A stretch of 64,000 nt of DNA, from IMG/VR virus record IMGVR_UViG_3300034198_013760, positions 1 through 64,000 of that record. One strand, written 5' to 3'. The stretch comes from a virus. A model generated the notes under the pieces. It ran no database searches. It worked only from the letters and a program-made list of their open reading frames with translations, and was not told where the DNA came from. This document shows, one piece after another, positions 9,401 through 20,033 of this stretch. The position numbers and the translations under genes are program-made. Position 1 is the first letter of the stretch. Each line of letters opens with the position of its first letter.

Positions 9401-11444
9401 TACAAACATATTTTTTTGATAATGGATATACAACATCAGGTGTGGTATATGTTGTCGCGTCAGTTGCTTGTGTTCCTGAAATTAATTCAATTATTTTTGA
9501 AGCATGAGTAGGACTGAAACATGGGAAAGGAAAGACACTTGAAAAATTAGTTACTAAGTCAGTATACGTATTAGGATTATTTAAAGGTAAAATTGTTGCG
9601 GGTGTTGGTTGTGGGTCAGGGTCAGGAGTTACAGGTGTTTGGGCATTAGCTTGAGCCCCCGTATCACAATCACACGCCTCACAATCAGGATAAGTTAACA
9701 CAGGTAATTTTAATGGATGTAGTAATGAATGAGACATATTACAATCAAGCCCAATTGACCTACAAATCCACCCAAATGGGCGAACTCTTATGATTCTTAT
9801 TCCACATAATTCACATAAAATTTTTACAACAATTTTATATATTAAATTAATTAAAAATGCCACAAAATCATACATTATTATTATTGGTAATAATACTACA
9901 CCAATAATTGATAATACGATATTCAGTATTATCCAAAGTAATGGGGTATGAAATACCCCATCATTAACAGGGAATGGGTTTACGTTATCGTCGCAACTTA
10001 AATCACCAATTTGTTTAATCCCAATAAACCTCTCTTTATTATTTTGAAATTTAAAATTATCAATTAAACCTGATACGGTATAAACTTTGTTATAATCAAA
10101 TAAATAAAATCTATCCTCACAATTAATGTAAGATAATAATTCATTATTTAATAAATTTAATGACCCAAAAGTATATGCAGACCAATCTAAGTCAAACGCA
10201 TATGATTGTATCATGTTTGATAGTGCTCCACCTCCAATAATCAATGGGTCTGCAGATGAATTTGTCCAACCTTTTTCTTTAAGATTTGGTACTAAGTAAT
10301 AGGCCCTTTTGTAATCTTCAGAGATACTTTTACTTTGTTGCCATTTAATCTTGAATCGATATTTGGCCTGTGTTGGAACTCCGACAGTTGGGTCATCAGA
10401 AATAACTATGTTTCCAAATTCATCTGTTGTGACATAATTATAATTCATCGGTAAGTCAAACATCCAATTACCATCACCATCAATTAATTTTCCCGCATTT
10501 GGTAACTTTGCCTGTTCTAAAATAGGTAAACCATTTGCATCATTAAAAATTGTTTGTGTAATTGCCAATATTTCACCAGGACCTGTAACTAATTGACACA
10601 AATCCCCCAAATTTTTCTTTGCCTTACAATTTGTTTTTAATGCAACATTATTTGAACCACTTAAAAGAGAACCTAAAAATATGGAAGTTGGTTGTATCTT
10701 TACATTTTTCTCTGCAGTTAAATCAAAATCAGTTCTTGTTATTCCTATTTGGCAAACATCTTCTTCTCCCCAAAATGGAGATACTTCTATACTTTTATTT
10801 ATAATAATAATTTGAGGTAACTCTAATAAATTAGTAGACGCTTTAAATTTTACACCATCAACTTGTTCGGTTGTCGCAATTCCCATTCTTATTAAATCAT
10901 GTGGTGTCATTGAGAACTGACCTATGTCTGACAAATCAACATTCATAACTAAGGTGTGTGTTCCAACAGGGACACCATAAATTAAAAAGTCTCCACTTTC
11001 ATTTGTTTGTACGGTATATTTGTAATATTTGTCGTATATTTCAATGGCCGTTTGGTCAACTAAATTGTCTTTTCTAGATGGGAAAGTTCCTGTAGCAACG
11101 TGTCCAGGATACGAAGGTAAGTAGGGTAATAAATTATAGATATACCCATCCTCATTGGTGTCGCTTAAAGTTTTATACGGATATATTGTAGATATTGTGG
11201 GATTTTGTAAATCTTGGTCACTGACAGGAATAAAAATAGATAATTTTGCTTTTGGTATTCCATATCCATTGTTGGCAAAAACTCTACCGGCAATTACACC
11301 GTAGTCAGAACACATTCTAGTGTAAACATCTGACTGTCTTATTTTAAGTGATAATATCTCTAATTGTTCAAAATCTTGGTCTACCTGTAAAACTAAATTT
11401 TGGTCTTTTCCTGGTGTAGCCTTTATCCTATAAGATTTTCCCAT
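6459..11444 (-). CDS. Giant tail/baseplate protein with carboxypeptidase-regulatory-like and membrane-like segments, 1661 aa
   Basis: Immediately downstream of gp6 and probably part of the wedge or central baseplate. Residues about 45-165 contain two beta-sandwich segments (GVIAGRVFANNGYGIPKAKL and ESGDFLIYGVPVGTHTLVMN) that look like carboxypeptidase-regulatory or SpaA-type domains. Residues about 495-540 are strongly hydrophobic (WIILNIVLSIIGVVLLPIII followed by a second apolar stretch), then a Cys-rich patch follows (CELCG, DCEACDC). Another Cys cluster lies near residue 1240. The rest is Asn/Ser/Tyr-rich. T4 gp7, which follows gp6 in T4, is about 1030 aa, so this protein is much larger and homology is unproven. 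The membrane-like helices inside a tail protein are unusual. Confidence 0.6.
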   Translation of the reverse strand: MGKSYRIKATPGKDQNLVLQVDQDFEQLEILSLKIRQSDVYTRMCSDYGVIAGRVFANNGYGIPKAKLSIFIPVSDQDLQNPTISTIYPYKTLSDTNEDGYIYNLLPYLPSYPGHVATGTFPSRKDNLVDQTAIEIYDKYYKYTVQTNESGDFLIYGVPVGTHTLVMNVDLSDIGQFSMTPHDLIRMGIATTEQVDGVKFKASTNLLELPQIIIINKSIEVSPFWGEEDVCQIGITRTDFDLTAEKNVKIQPTSIFLGSLLSGSNNVALKTNCKAKKNLGDLCQLVTGPGEILAITQTIFNDANGLPILEQAKLPNAGKLIDGDGNWMFDLPMNYNYVTTDEFGNIVISDDPTVGVPTQAKYRFKIKWQQSKSISEDYKRAYYLVPNLKEKGWTNSSADPLIIGGGALSNMIQSYAFDLDWSAYTFGSLNLLNNELLSYINCEDRFYLFDYNKVYTVSGLIDNFKFQNNKERFIGIKQIGDLSCDDNVNPFPVNDGVFHTPLLWIILNIVLSIIGVVLLPIIIMYDFVAFLINLIYKIVVKILCELCGIRIIRVRPFGWICRSIGLDCNMSHSLLHPLKLPVLTYPDCEACDCDTGAQANAQTPVTPDPDPQPTPATILPLNNPNTYTDLVTNFSSVFPFPCFSPTHASKIIELISGTQATDATTYTTPDVVYPLSKKYVCNDLPLGERINLFNAKGSYFTGRNQVRVVVEPAVNNSNPNLFHLDNTLTFLANENGPAVWTAGTLFSFVRPGSSLDPNVTGATTNSFGTNSLTGTTNYPSSVQITYASLTQRAGINSNIPVTYNTPQIASNAGSTIVYSYPSDIEYFQVITAMTITQFRAINSTALNNSFSDILESNTTIYSYDWDSLNLQWIPCSSKSITPIDYVDNEQVVVIVQRGVDPYSPKTAIEFDLSKIFGLTSFGSAQHKVTGQYRLNVPIKNSDQTLLQSGEIYDQVEIMYDHQPSPTQINNGTANNGFNLFFPSVFFQPSPSYSQYPTNNHKYYSSICYRNTYGVYPPAAPSPFPPAGYNVSPPNPTYLLNYTQVNARCNNVSVINACHSVAVPYKDIVSQDGSPNGNHYWSSTFNVPQKYDSNESIVGASYMFKSTSGVPVVYYSPIYTYYTTPPMIMSNGLLNVMRSDRLPSSDTYPASSSQNNNTYLLQQNQSIVIYPYSNTGAVQVLPGVSTGGSNQDGSSESGATSFEDSALATFNDCSALVDLNCYRNSGLGLTVDQSCKDDDIIDSSGCYVFCKNCDNSNPFKILTEDIAKDIASYPRWFVRFKFFYGLCQGVLSEVFNNNWVNGTLFAFPFKINTYYNSLNQVSQRKYCPYVIVLHPTTNNFYYRSSPWDGTSFIGANSPGRTDKGSNSKNLKYPTTVFNMGPRDEFLKYITLNGNYEGYNMKNFTETTHHDNSDIVNLFGILRIIDSSFLNSFVGNQIRKLFSRNGLKVDADFAQTAAVNTQLGIVPFDTSAGAYSTTPPANSVLAANVTATNSIMMGVFFSATTEGMQIRDYLSPVRTIRWNVLFPTVYAYDYVPIHTQLTPHYSWNLQSSTTVFGSQLNEWGTNTVGTEIRQFKYQAMDRLSDPYPKYNIGVNQYNAKGYIYADNSNNPTTSLFQDSGITFNPPQTLGGAPFYFYFGLKKGVTSLNKFRNEFLGEINYNDQ

Positions 11445-11461
11445 TAATAATTCTTTATTTC

Positions 11462-11468
11462 ATAAATA
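11462..11468 (-). promoter_or_regulatory. TATTTAT promoter-like element before the 1661-aa gene
   Basis: Coding-strand context ACTATTTATGAA, ending 17 bases before the ATG at 11444, in the 120-base gap after gp6. Confidence 0.4.
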
Positions 11469-11564
11469 GTTGATGGACAATTTTTAAAAGTCCTAACTAT
11501 GTTTTTATTTAATAAAAACAAGTTACATTAAAAATAGAAACTTTATAAAATAAATAAATCGTTA

Positions 11565-13406
11565 TTAACTTATAGAAACGGTTTGGAAGTTTTTCACCTT
11601 AACCGTTATATCCTTGTTAGGGTATCTTATCTGATACACTTGATTTGGTAATGCAAAAATAGTTCCATCAGTAGGTTGTATTTGTTTTGTTGACGAGTCT
11701 GAATATGCCATTGATGTTTCAGATGATGAGTATTGGCCTCCAACTTTGTTAAAAACTTTTAAATCAGTTAAAGATATTACTCCATTTTCGGATTGGATAA
11801 ATCTATTAACTTCTGATAAGTTTACATTCTCACCTAACTGTCTTGTTGCAGGATTAAAATAATCAGAAATTAGGTTTATTATTTTACCAATAACAACTCC
11901 CTGATTCTGACTAGCGTCTAGCACAACTGAAACCTCAATTGCCAAATCAATTACTTGTGCGGTTTCGACAGAGATATAGTCATTCAACATTCTATAATTA
12001 GATAGATACTCTGCAATATTATTAAGTAAAGTATTTGACACAATCGCAGTTAACGCACCTGATGTATCGTATGATAATATTTTTATCTTAACTTTATTGT
12101 CTTCTTCAACAATCGCAACTTTTGCCGGTGCACCAAATTGTCCTGGCATTTTCCTTATTAACGCCTCGTAGTCATTAACCGTTACCGCTCTGTTTTGTGC
12201 TGAAAAGTTAAATGAAACAAAGTTTCTGATTTCTTCTAATGTAGGTAGTCCTGCCCCACCTATTGCTGCGGTAACATTATTACATCTAAGTGAATTAACA
12301 ACCGCGGTATTTGTGGTTTCTGAAGGTCCATTAACAAAGAATGATACTGTTCCAATTTGATTTATTACGTTGACACCTAAATTTGTTCCTAAACCTCCTC
12401 CGATACGATATTGTACGAATAATGTAGTGTTTGCTTTTAATGTGCTTCCCAATGAAAAATTATTTAAATAGTTTTGCATTGATTGAGTATTAAATCCTGA
12501 TTTAGCGAAATTTCTAAGTTGTTCATCCGCAGAATTATTTCCACCCCCAAAGGTCATTTTTAAAAATCCTTCAGGTGTATATTCAGTAATAAATCTACTA
12601 TTTGTTGTAATATATTTCCCAACTTTAACACCGGGTTTGTCACTTGGTTTTGTTGGGTCTTCAATAAAGACTCTATCCTGAGCCAACGCATCAACTTCAT
12701 ACCATTTTCCTGTTGGAGATAAAAATTCTTGAGCCGATGGTACATTTGCATAATTAGTTCCGTCTCTTTGGATTACGGCAGTAACTCCAAGTACATTTTT
12801 TTCAGGTAAAAATAATTCAAAAAATGGTCTAACATCATTTGGAGTTATCACTTGTTTGAATACCTTTGTAATACCATTAACTACTAATTCTCTTTTAGTT
12901 ATGGTATAGTTCACTAAATTGTTATTTCCATCAAAGTTTGGAACTTTTAATCTGTTTGGATATCCTTGTGAGTCATATGGAGATGAAAAATCAATATCAT
13001 AAACGTTTTCAAATATTTGTCCTGCACCTGTAACCTGACTTCCTCTTCTTAATAGACCTTCATATCTTTCGTCATCTTTGTCACCATTTGCCGGAACTGT
13101 AATTGAAAAATCAACTAACGCTACTGATGGTCTTTGTCCGGGTAACTTTAATCCATATGTTCTTGCAATATTAAATATTGAAGATTTTTGTTGGGCATAT
13201 TGTAATACAGTTTCTTGTACACTTCTATCAATATGATAGTGTAAATTATCCGCAACCGCAGCATTTAAATCCATCAATGCCGAATAAATTGATGCATCAT
13301 TAAAATTATCAATTAAGGTCGGATAATAAGTCTTTGTATAATTTATTAATTCCGTTCTAATTGCTTGGAAATCTCTTACAGTATACGATATTCTTTGTTC
13401 TGCCAT
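11565..13406 (-). CDS. 6: Baseplate wedge protein gp6-like (baseplate J family)
   Basis: The protein matches the T4 gp6 / baseplate-J type in length (613 aa; T4 gp6 is about 660) and layout. The N-terminus (YTVRDFQAIRTELINYTKTY...DNFNDASIYSALMDLNAAVADNLHYHIDR) is the typical opening of these wedge proteins. The centre contains the J-like segment with NRAVTVNDYEALIRKMPGQFG, a strongly conserved feature in phage baseplate wedges. gp6 dimers form the ring that joins wedge arms around the hub. It follows gp25 by five bases, the same neighbourhood as in T4-like phages. High confidence in the family. Confidence 0.88.
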   Translation of the reverse strand: MAEQRISYTVRDFQAIRTELINYTKTYYPTLIDNFNDASIYSALMDLNAAVADNLHYHIDRSVQETVLQYAQQKSSIFNIARTYGLKLPGQRPSVALVDFSITVPANGDKDDERYEGLLRRGSQVTGAGQIFENVYDIDFSSPYDSQGYPNRLKVPNFDGNNNLVNYTITKRELVVNGITKVFKQVITPNDVRPFFELFLPEKNVLGVTAVIQRDGTNYANVPSAQEFLSPTGKWYEVDALAQDRVFIEDPTKPSDKPGVKVGKYITTNSRFITEYTPEGFLKMTFGGGNNSADEQLRNFAKSGFNTQSMQNYLNNFSLGSTLKANTTLFVQYRIGGGLGTNLGVNVINQIGTVSFFVNGPSETTNTAVVNSLRCNNVTAAIGGAGLPTLEEIRNFVSFNFSAQNRAVTVNDYEALIRKMPGQFGAPAKVAIVEEDNKVKIKILSYDTSGALTAIVSNTLLNNIAEYLSNYRMLNDYISVETAQVIDLAIEVSVVLDASQNQGVVIGKIINLISDYFNPATRQLGENVNLSEVNRFIQSENGVISLTDLKVFNKVGGQYSSSETSMAYSDSSTKQIQPTDGTIFALPNQVYQIRYPNKDITVKVKNFQTVSIS

Positions 13407-13411
13407 ATTAA

Positions 13412-13873
13412 TTAAATATTTAAAATAACGAAATCTTTAGACCCAAATACATCATCTGTTATTACATAATCTATTCTAACTTTAGCGGTATATTCAACAG
13501 TATTTGTACCAGGTAAATAATATTCATTATTTGTAACAACACCATTGCTATTAACAGTTACATTAGTTTCTTCACTAGATAACGCTTTAACGGAAATATT
13601 GGTGATTTTAAGTTGTGGTATATATTTTTCACACGCTTCTCTAATTTCAGATTCAATACTATTAAAGGTTGGTGTATCTAAAGGCTCAAAAATATATTCA
13701 TATAATCTTGTTCCAAAATCAGGTAAGAAATATCTACTACCTTTTCTAGTTAACAAAAGATGAATTAAATCCGCCCTTATTTCGTCATTAGCGGTTTGAG
13801 TTAATTTTAAGTAGTCCCCTTCTGTTGAAGTATTAAATGGGAATGAGACTCCGTATGTTTTACCATTTGCCAT
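13412..13873 (-). CDS. 25: Baseplate wedge protein gp25-like (GPW/gp25 family)
   Basis: The 153-aa product has the gp25 lysozyme-like family pattern: residues about 25-85 read ANDEIRADLIHLLLTRKGSR, then PDFGTRLYEYIFEP and IESEIREACEKYIPQLKI. This small protein holds wedge and sheath initiation together in contractile tails; despite its name the family is structural. It begins the baseplate operon, and its ATG lies only four bases after a TATTTAT element, so its transcript could be nearly leaderless. A strong hairpin terminator separates it from the preceding ribonucleotide reductase operon. Confidence 0.9.
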   Translation of the reverse strand: MANGKTYGVSFPFNTSTEGDYLKLTQTANDEIRADLIHLLLTRKGSRYFLPDFGTRLYEYIFEPLDTPTFNSIESEIREACEKYIPQLKITNISVKALSSEETNVTVNSNGVVTNNEYYLPGTNTVEYTAKVRIDYVITDDVFGSKDFVILNI

Positions 13874-13877
13874 AACT

Positions 13878-13884
13878 ATAAATA
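13878..13884 (-). promoter_or_regulatory. TATTTAT promoter-like element before gp25
   Basis: Coding-strand context TATATTTATAGT, ending four bases before the gp25 ATG. It lies directly downstream of the terminator that closes the replication block, so gp25 needs its own promoter. A TTTG lies 22 bases upstream of TATATTTA. Confidence 0.45.
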
Positions 13885-13905
13885 TAGTCTTTCACTTTTT
13901 TTTAT

Positions 13906-13934
13906 AAACAAAAATCGGGACATATGTCCCGATT
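13906..13934 (-). terminator. Rho-independent terminator closing the replication/RNR block
   Basis: A perfect 22-base palindrome at 13913-13934 (arms AATCGGGACAT / ATGTCCCGATT) lies ten bases after the stop of the DUF5522 gene and is followed on the minus strand by a T-rich stretch (TTTTTG). It sits between the RNR operon and the gp25 promoter element. Confidence 0.75.
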
Positions 13935-13943
13935 AATGTATTA

Positions 13944-16018
<2,075 letters not shown>

Positions 16019-16045
16019 AATTTTTTATTTTATTAAGTTTTAAAT

Positions 16046-17440
16046 TTATTGTGTTTTATTTTGTTTTTGTTGCTCTCTAATCTTTCTTTGTTCGAGAAGC
16101 TCTTTAACCCTATCCCTCTTTTGTTCTTCTTTTTGTTCTTCAAACCCTAAGAAAGTTACAGAACTTTCTGTGTCTATTTGAATCATTTCGTTGTCGAATT
16201 TACAATTTTCGAAGACAACACCATCAGAACCTATTCTTGATTTGGTTATTGCAATTGTTGCTAATTTCATTTCTTTTTGTTGTAAAGTTTTTGCCACTGA
16301 AATGATAACGTGACCAACTTGTGCTTTTTTAATAGAACCACCCATCTGGTCGGTGGTAACCACTTCTGATGAAATTGAAGAACGATTTCCTTGAGTTGCT
16401 GTCCATCCTACAATATTTAATTCATGGCACATGGCCTCGAACGCCCTCATAACTGAACCTTCACTCTTCCATTCATCACCAAGATTTTTTTCAGGTACTA
16501 TACAGTCGATGTAATCCAATAGTATCATATCAATATGATTACCTTCTGCAATCATCTTTCTAACTTGATTCTTTATCTGTAACATCGTCATTGTGTCGGA
16601 TGGTAATTTTTTAAGGATTAACTTATTTTTCATAGTTTCCTTAATGTCTGTTACCTTTGAAATTACCTCATCCTTTTTATTTGCCAAATCATCAGGGGCA
16701 ATTCCTGTCCAAAGAGTAAAATGTTTTCTTTGAATAATCTTTGGGTTGTCTTCAAAGAAAATTTGTAAAACATTATATCCTAAATTAAACGCATGGTTTG
16801 CGATTTTAGTTAACAATGTTGACTTACCTACCCCAGTAGGTGCTAAAACAACTCCTATTTCTCCTTTAGCCAAACCGCCTTTCATTAACTTATCAATACC
16901 CGGTATTCCCATAGGTACAGGATGTCTAAAATCATCATTAAGTACATCATCTAAATTATGAAATACATCTTCAGTCCCTCTATCAATCTCACCAACTTGT
17001 AACGCATCTCTAACCATTTCTTCAAGTGCGTCATAGTTTTCAAATTCTCCTCCATCAATAATTTTTTGAGCCTTAGTTATCGCTTTTTGTAACTCTTGTT
17101 GTTTACAAAACTTCAAAGCTTTTTCTTGTACAAATGTACATCCTTCAAGTGGGGCATCTTTAACCTTAGTTAAGGTATCTAAAACAATTTTTGCCGCTAA
17201 CTCTTGAGTAATTTCTGACTTTGTTATCTGTTGTAAGGTGTCAAAAGATGGACTTGATTCATACTTTTTATAATACTCCTTAATCATCTGTATGATTAGT
17301 TTGAAGTACTTATTTTCAAAGTAATTTGTTTCAATAACATCTATGATTGAACGAGCGAATTCTTTGTCTACAGTTATTTGGTTTAGAAGTTGTAATTGAA
17401 ATGTTTCACCTAAATAATTAAAATTTTTGTCCGAATTCAT
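16046..17440 (-). CDS. 41: Replicative DNA helicase, DnaB/gp41-like
   Basis: A 464-aa RecA-fold hexameric helicase that unwinds the fork ahead of the gp43-like polymerase. The N-terminal helical domain occupies about residues 1-170. The motor domain starts at GIPGIDKLMKGGLAKGEIGV with Walker A APTGVGKSTLL (about residue 205) and Walker B MILLDYID, and the later segment ATQGNRSS...QMGGSIKKAQVGHVI fits DnaB motif H4. T4 gp41 is of similar size. The C-terminus is a charged Lys/Glu/Gln tail. A TATTTAT element lies 24 bases before the start, so it can be transcribed separately from the upstream genes. Confidence 0.88.
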   Translation of the reverse strand: MNSDKNFNYLGETFQLQLLNQITVDKEFARSIIDVIETNYFENKYFKLIIQMIKEYYKKYESSPSFDTLQQITKSEITQELAAKIVLDTLTKVKDAPLEGCTFVQEKALKFCKQQELQKAITKAQKIIDGGEFENYDALEEMVRDALQVGEIDRGTEDVFHNLDDVLNDDFRHPVPMGIPGIDKLMKGGLAKGEIGVVLAPTGVGKSTLLTKIANHAFNLGYNVLQIFFEDNPKIIQRKHFTLWTGIAPDDLANKKDEVISKVTDIKETMKNKLILKKLPSDTMTMLQIKNQVRKMIAEGNHIDMILLDYIDCIVPEKNLGDEWKSEGSVMRAFEAMCHELNIVGWTATQGNRSSISSEVVTTDQMGGSIKKAQVGHVIISVAKTLQQKEMKLATIAITKSRIGSDGVVFENCKFDNEMIQIDTESSVTFLGFEEQKEEQKRDRVKELLEQRKIREQQKQNKTQ

Positions 17441-17471
17441 GCTCTATTTTTCTTTATGTAATTGATAAATA
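17441..17471. other. Gene starts without Shine-Dalgarno, A-rich leaders (example)
   Basis: The leader before the helicase ATG is ATAAAGAAAAATAGAGC, A-rich with no GGAGG. The same holds at 16019-16040, 14154-14158, 20877-20900, 37676-37700 and 42060-42075. This is the translation-start style of Bacteroidota and supports that host phylum; the span given is just the clearest example. Confidence 0.5.
17465..17471 (-). promoter_or_regulatory. TATTTAT promoter-like element before the helicase gene
   Basis: Coding-strand context AATATTTATCAA, ending 24 bases before the ATG at 17440; it overlaps the end of the upstream 150-aa gene's downstream flank at 17472. Confidence 0.35.
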
Positions 17472-17924
17472 TTATACCGCTAACGTAAGTCCGCAATATT
17501 CATAAGTTAAATTTTCAGCCGAAAAAATGTCAGTTAAAGACTTAAGAATACTTTTTAGTTGCGGACGTAGGTCTACGGTGTATCTAACTTTAGGTGGGTA
17601 CAATTTAGCGTTAAAGATTCTATGACAAATTGTCTCTTCTCCAATTTTAATAAACAAATTAAAGTACTCATTTCCTTCTGTCATTGAAGTGTTTAACACC
17701 GAATCATCTTCCATGATTTGTTGCATGTTGTCAAGCATGTAATTCACTGTTCTCATTTTCAACTCACCTTCAAGTTCACCTTTAAGTTCTTTTACATACT
17801 CATATAACTCTAGCGAAGATTTCGCAATAGGGTTATAATTTTTCACGTTGTAGAATCGTTGTACAATAATTCTATCGTTCAACGTAAGTAGAAACTCCAT
17901 CTTTGTAATGTCCTGTTCTTTCAT
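17472..17924 (-). CDS. Unknown replication-block protein, 150 aa
   Basis: Product not recognised. It begins MKEQDITKMEFLLTLNDRII and has mixed alpha/beta character, with an acidic central helix region (YVKELKGELEGELKMRTVNY) and a C-terminal part ending EYCGLTLAV. It lies between the RNase H and helicase genes, three bases from the former, and shares their strand, so a role as a replication accessory factor is plausible by position. I see no helicase-loader signature that would identify it as gp59-like. No membrane segment. Confidence 0.6.
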   Translation of the reverse strand: MKEQDITKMEFLLTLNDRIIVQRFYNVKNYNPIAKSSLELYEYVKELKGELEGELKMRTVNYMLDNMQQIMEDDSVLNTSMTEGNEYFNLFIKIGEETICHRIFNAKLYPPKVRYTVDLRPQLKSILKSLTDIFSAENLTYEYCGLTLAV

Positions 17925-17927
17925 AAT

Positions 17928-18941
17928 TTAATTTTTTTTGTTCTCGTTATAATTTTTTTTTTCTTTTCTTGTTAATTTCATGAATGGTTTTATAAAATTG
18001 ACCCAAGCGTCATCTGTTTTAGGTAGGAATTTAAAGAACCCGTCTTCCATCATAAGTTTCATTAGATTCTTATATCCTCTACCATCAGGGTCTAATGATT
18101 CTCTATAATATTGTTCAACTAATGTCTTACCTTCTTCATTAATCAATGGGTTTGATAAATCGACAATTTTTTCATTAATTTCAAAAAATTCATTCCCATA
18201 GATTCCTGTTTTTGTTTTTCCTGTTAGTAAATTTTTAAGAGCCGTATTGTTTTTGTCTGTCTTTAACAACTCCTCAGCCTTTTCTAAAATATCGGAAATT
18301 CCGATTTTCTTTTCAAGTATTTCAGGAAATAATTTTACTAAAGTTTTTTCTCCCAAATTATAGATTCCATTTATATTATCTGACTTATCTCCTGAAATTA
18401 TCTTATAAGTTTTGATGTTTTCGTGAGGGAAATCATAGTAATAAATTTTTATTTTGTCACCTTTTTTATAAGTTTTTTTAGTGTTAGGAGAATAGATTGA
18501 TACGTGTTCAGAAATTAGTTGTACTAAATCTCTATCAGAAGAAAAAATTATTTTTTTCTCATCTTCAGAAATATGGCAATAATAAGCAATTAAATCATCC
18601 GCCTCATTGTTATTGACATCAATTTGCCTAACAAACATTTCTTCTAGATATTGTTTTACTCTATTTTTCTGTCGATAAAAAGAATCTTCCTTAAATTCAT
18701 TAGACTCGGAACGTCTTTGTTCTTTATATTGAGGGTAGATTAATCTTCTTGCGGAATTACTTCCTTCTCCGTCCCAAAAGACAACGACTTTATCAATATT
18801 TGATTCCTCAACAAATTTTTTAATTGTGTTAATAAAATGCCAAATACCACCAACATGCTCTCCTTTATGGTAAAATTCTTTTACACCATAAAATCCTATT
18901 TTTAGTAGGTTGTTACCATCAACTAATAAAGTTTTCGTCAC
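17928..18941 (-). CDS. rnh: 5'-3' exonuclease / RNase H (FEN family), T4 Rnh-like
   Basis: A 337-aa flap-type nuclease that removes RNA primers from Okazaki fragments. The PIN-like catalytic half shows TLLVDGNNLLKIGFYG near the start, VVVFWDGEGSNSARRLIYPQYK (about residues 55-75), EADDLIAYY and FSSDRDLVQL, which supply the conserved acidic metal ligands. The helix-3-turn-helix segment follows as ISGDKSDNINGIYNLGEKT. Length is close to T4 Rnh (305 aa). It stands between UvsX and the 150-aa gene in a continuous replication operon. Confidence 0.9.
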   Translation of the reverse strand: MTKTLLVDGNNLLKIGFYGVKEFYHKGEHVGGIWHFINTIKKFVEESNIDKVVVFWDGEGSNSARRLIYPQYKEQRRSESNEFKEDSFYRQKNRVKQYLEEMFVRQIDVNNNEADDLIAYYCHISEDEKKIIFSSDRDLVQLISEHVSIYSPNTKKTYKKGDKIKIYYYDFPHENIKTYKIISGDKSDNINGIYNLGEKTLVKLFPEILEKKIGISDILEKAEELLKTDKNNTALKNLLTGKTKTGIYGNEFFEINEKIVDLSNPLINEEGKTLVEQYYRESLDPDGRGYKNLMKLMMEDGFFKFLPKTDDAWVNFIKPFMKLTRKEKKNYNENKKN

Positions 18942-18952
18942 AATTAAAAATA

Positions 18953-19954
18953 TTATTCTTTTTCTTCTTTTAAATCAAAATCAATAGAATTAACACCAAG
19001 AAGTTCTTTCCAATACTCCGCGTATTCTTTTTTATAATTCTCTATTGAAGTCTTTTCTTCTGCCGCTTCTTTTCCCGCTAAAAATCCATGAGGTGTTACA
19101 ATTATTTTACCATCCTCATAACCTAAACCATTAATATGATTCTTCAATACAGAAATTTTAGTACGGGTCGCGAACTTCACAGTTCGTTTGTCTTTTGTTG
19201 CCGTAATTTTATTTGTACCGGCCCCTTTTTGATTTCCAAATAAAAATACTAAAGAAGAATTTAACCAAATCGCTTCTCCGCCTTTTGCTTTAATTTTTGG
19301 TTGTCCAAAAGGATTATCGGGTAATTCAACCCACGGTTGATTGACAATAACTAATGTGTTTTCATATTTAGAATCAGCCTTTCTACTTCCTGATATTCTT
19401 TGGTTGATTCCCATACCGATTTTATCGGCTAATGTAGAAGCGTTATGTTGTTTACCTCCCTTTCCTTCGTATGTCATTTTACATGGTACTGAACCAACAG
19501 AATCCCATAAAAAAAGCAAACTGTAATCCAATTCCCCTTTTTCTTGTGCATCTAATAGTGAATTAATATAATCAGTAATCTGTTCAATATAGTCAAAGTT
19601 ATTATTGAAGATAAAAAACCCATCCCAATCCATCTCACCTGTTGATTCATCAACAACTTCTTCACACTCAAATCCCATAAGTTTTGCATGTTCAAAACTC
19701 CATTTTTGTTCTGTAATAATAAAGACAGGAAGTATTCCTTTCTTTTGTGCATCGACTGCCGCTTTAACTAACGCAGTTGTTTTACCTGTATCAGAATGAC
19801 CTAAAAACATATTTAGGTGTCCGATTGCCGGTCCTGGTAATCCTACCGCGTCCAAAAATTCCGTACCTAAATCAAAATATCTTTGTGGTTTATATTTTGC
19901 CGAAGTAGAGAACTTATCTTTTATAGTTTTAAAATCGTTTTTTTTGATTGCCAT
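18953..19954 (-). CDS. uvsX: RecA/UvsX-like recombinase
   Basis: A 333-aa strand-exchange ATPase for recombination-dependent replication and repair. Residues about 35-65 read AVGLPGPAIGHLNMFLGHSD followed by TGKTTALVKAA, with Walker A GHSDTGKT; the beta-strand LLFLWDSVGSVP is the Walker B region and LVIVNQPWVE a downstream RecA-core strand. T4 UvsX is about 390 aa. The gene lies 79 bases after ssb, with a terminator between them, suggesting it is made at a lower level than SSB from the same promoter. Confidence 0.88.
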   Translation of the reverse strand: MAIKKNDFKTIKDKFSTSAKYKPQRYFDLGTEFLDAVGLPGPAIGHLNMFLGHSDTGKTTALVKAAVDAQKKGILPVFIITEQKWSFEHAKLMGFECEEVVDESTGEMDWDGFFIFNNNFDYIEQITDYINSLLDAQEKGELDYSLLFLWDSVGSVPCKMTYEGKGGKQHNASTLADKIGMGINQRISGSRKADSKYENTLVIVNQPWVELPDNPFGQPKIKAKGGEAIWLNSSLVFLFGNQKGAGTNKITATKDKRTVKFATRTKISVLKNHINGLGYEDGKIIVTPHGFLAGKEAAEEKTSIENYKKEYAEYWKELLGVNSIDFDLKEEKE

Positions 19955-19979
19955 TGTATATTTTTTTTAATTTTTTGGG

Positions 19980-20024
19980 TAAAAAAAGAGCATGGACAAA
20001 ATGTCTTTGCAATTGTCCATGCTC
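19980..20024 (-). terminator. Terminator between ssb and uvsX
   Basis: A perfect 12-base-pair hairpin (arms 19988-19999 and 20013-20024, GAGCATGGACAA) with a 13-base loop is followed on the minus strand by seven T residues. It starts nine bases after the ssb stop, so it would end most ssb transcripts and limit read-through into uvsX. Confidence 0.85.
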
Positions 20025-20033
20025 ATAATCAAT

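Noticed and set aside
11501-11519. GTTTTTAT-TTA-ATAAAAAC hairpin as a terminator upstream of the 1661-aa gene
   Set aside because: The stem is almost entirely A-T with no T run after it; too weak to call in this base composition.
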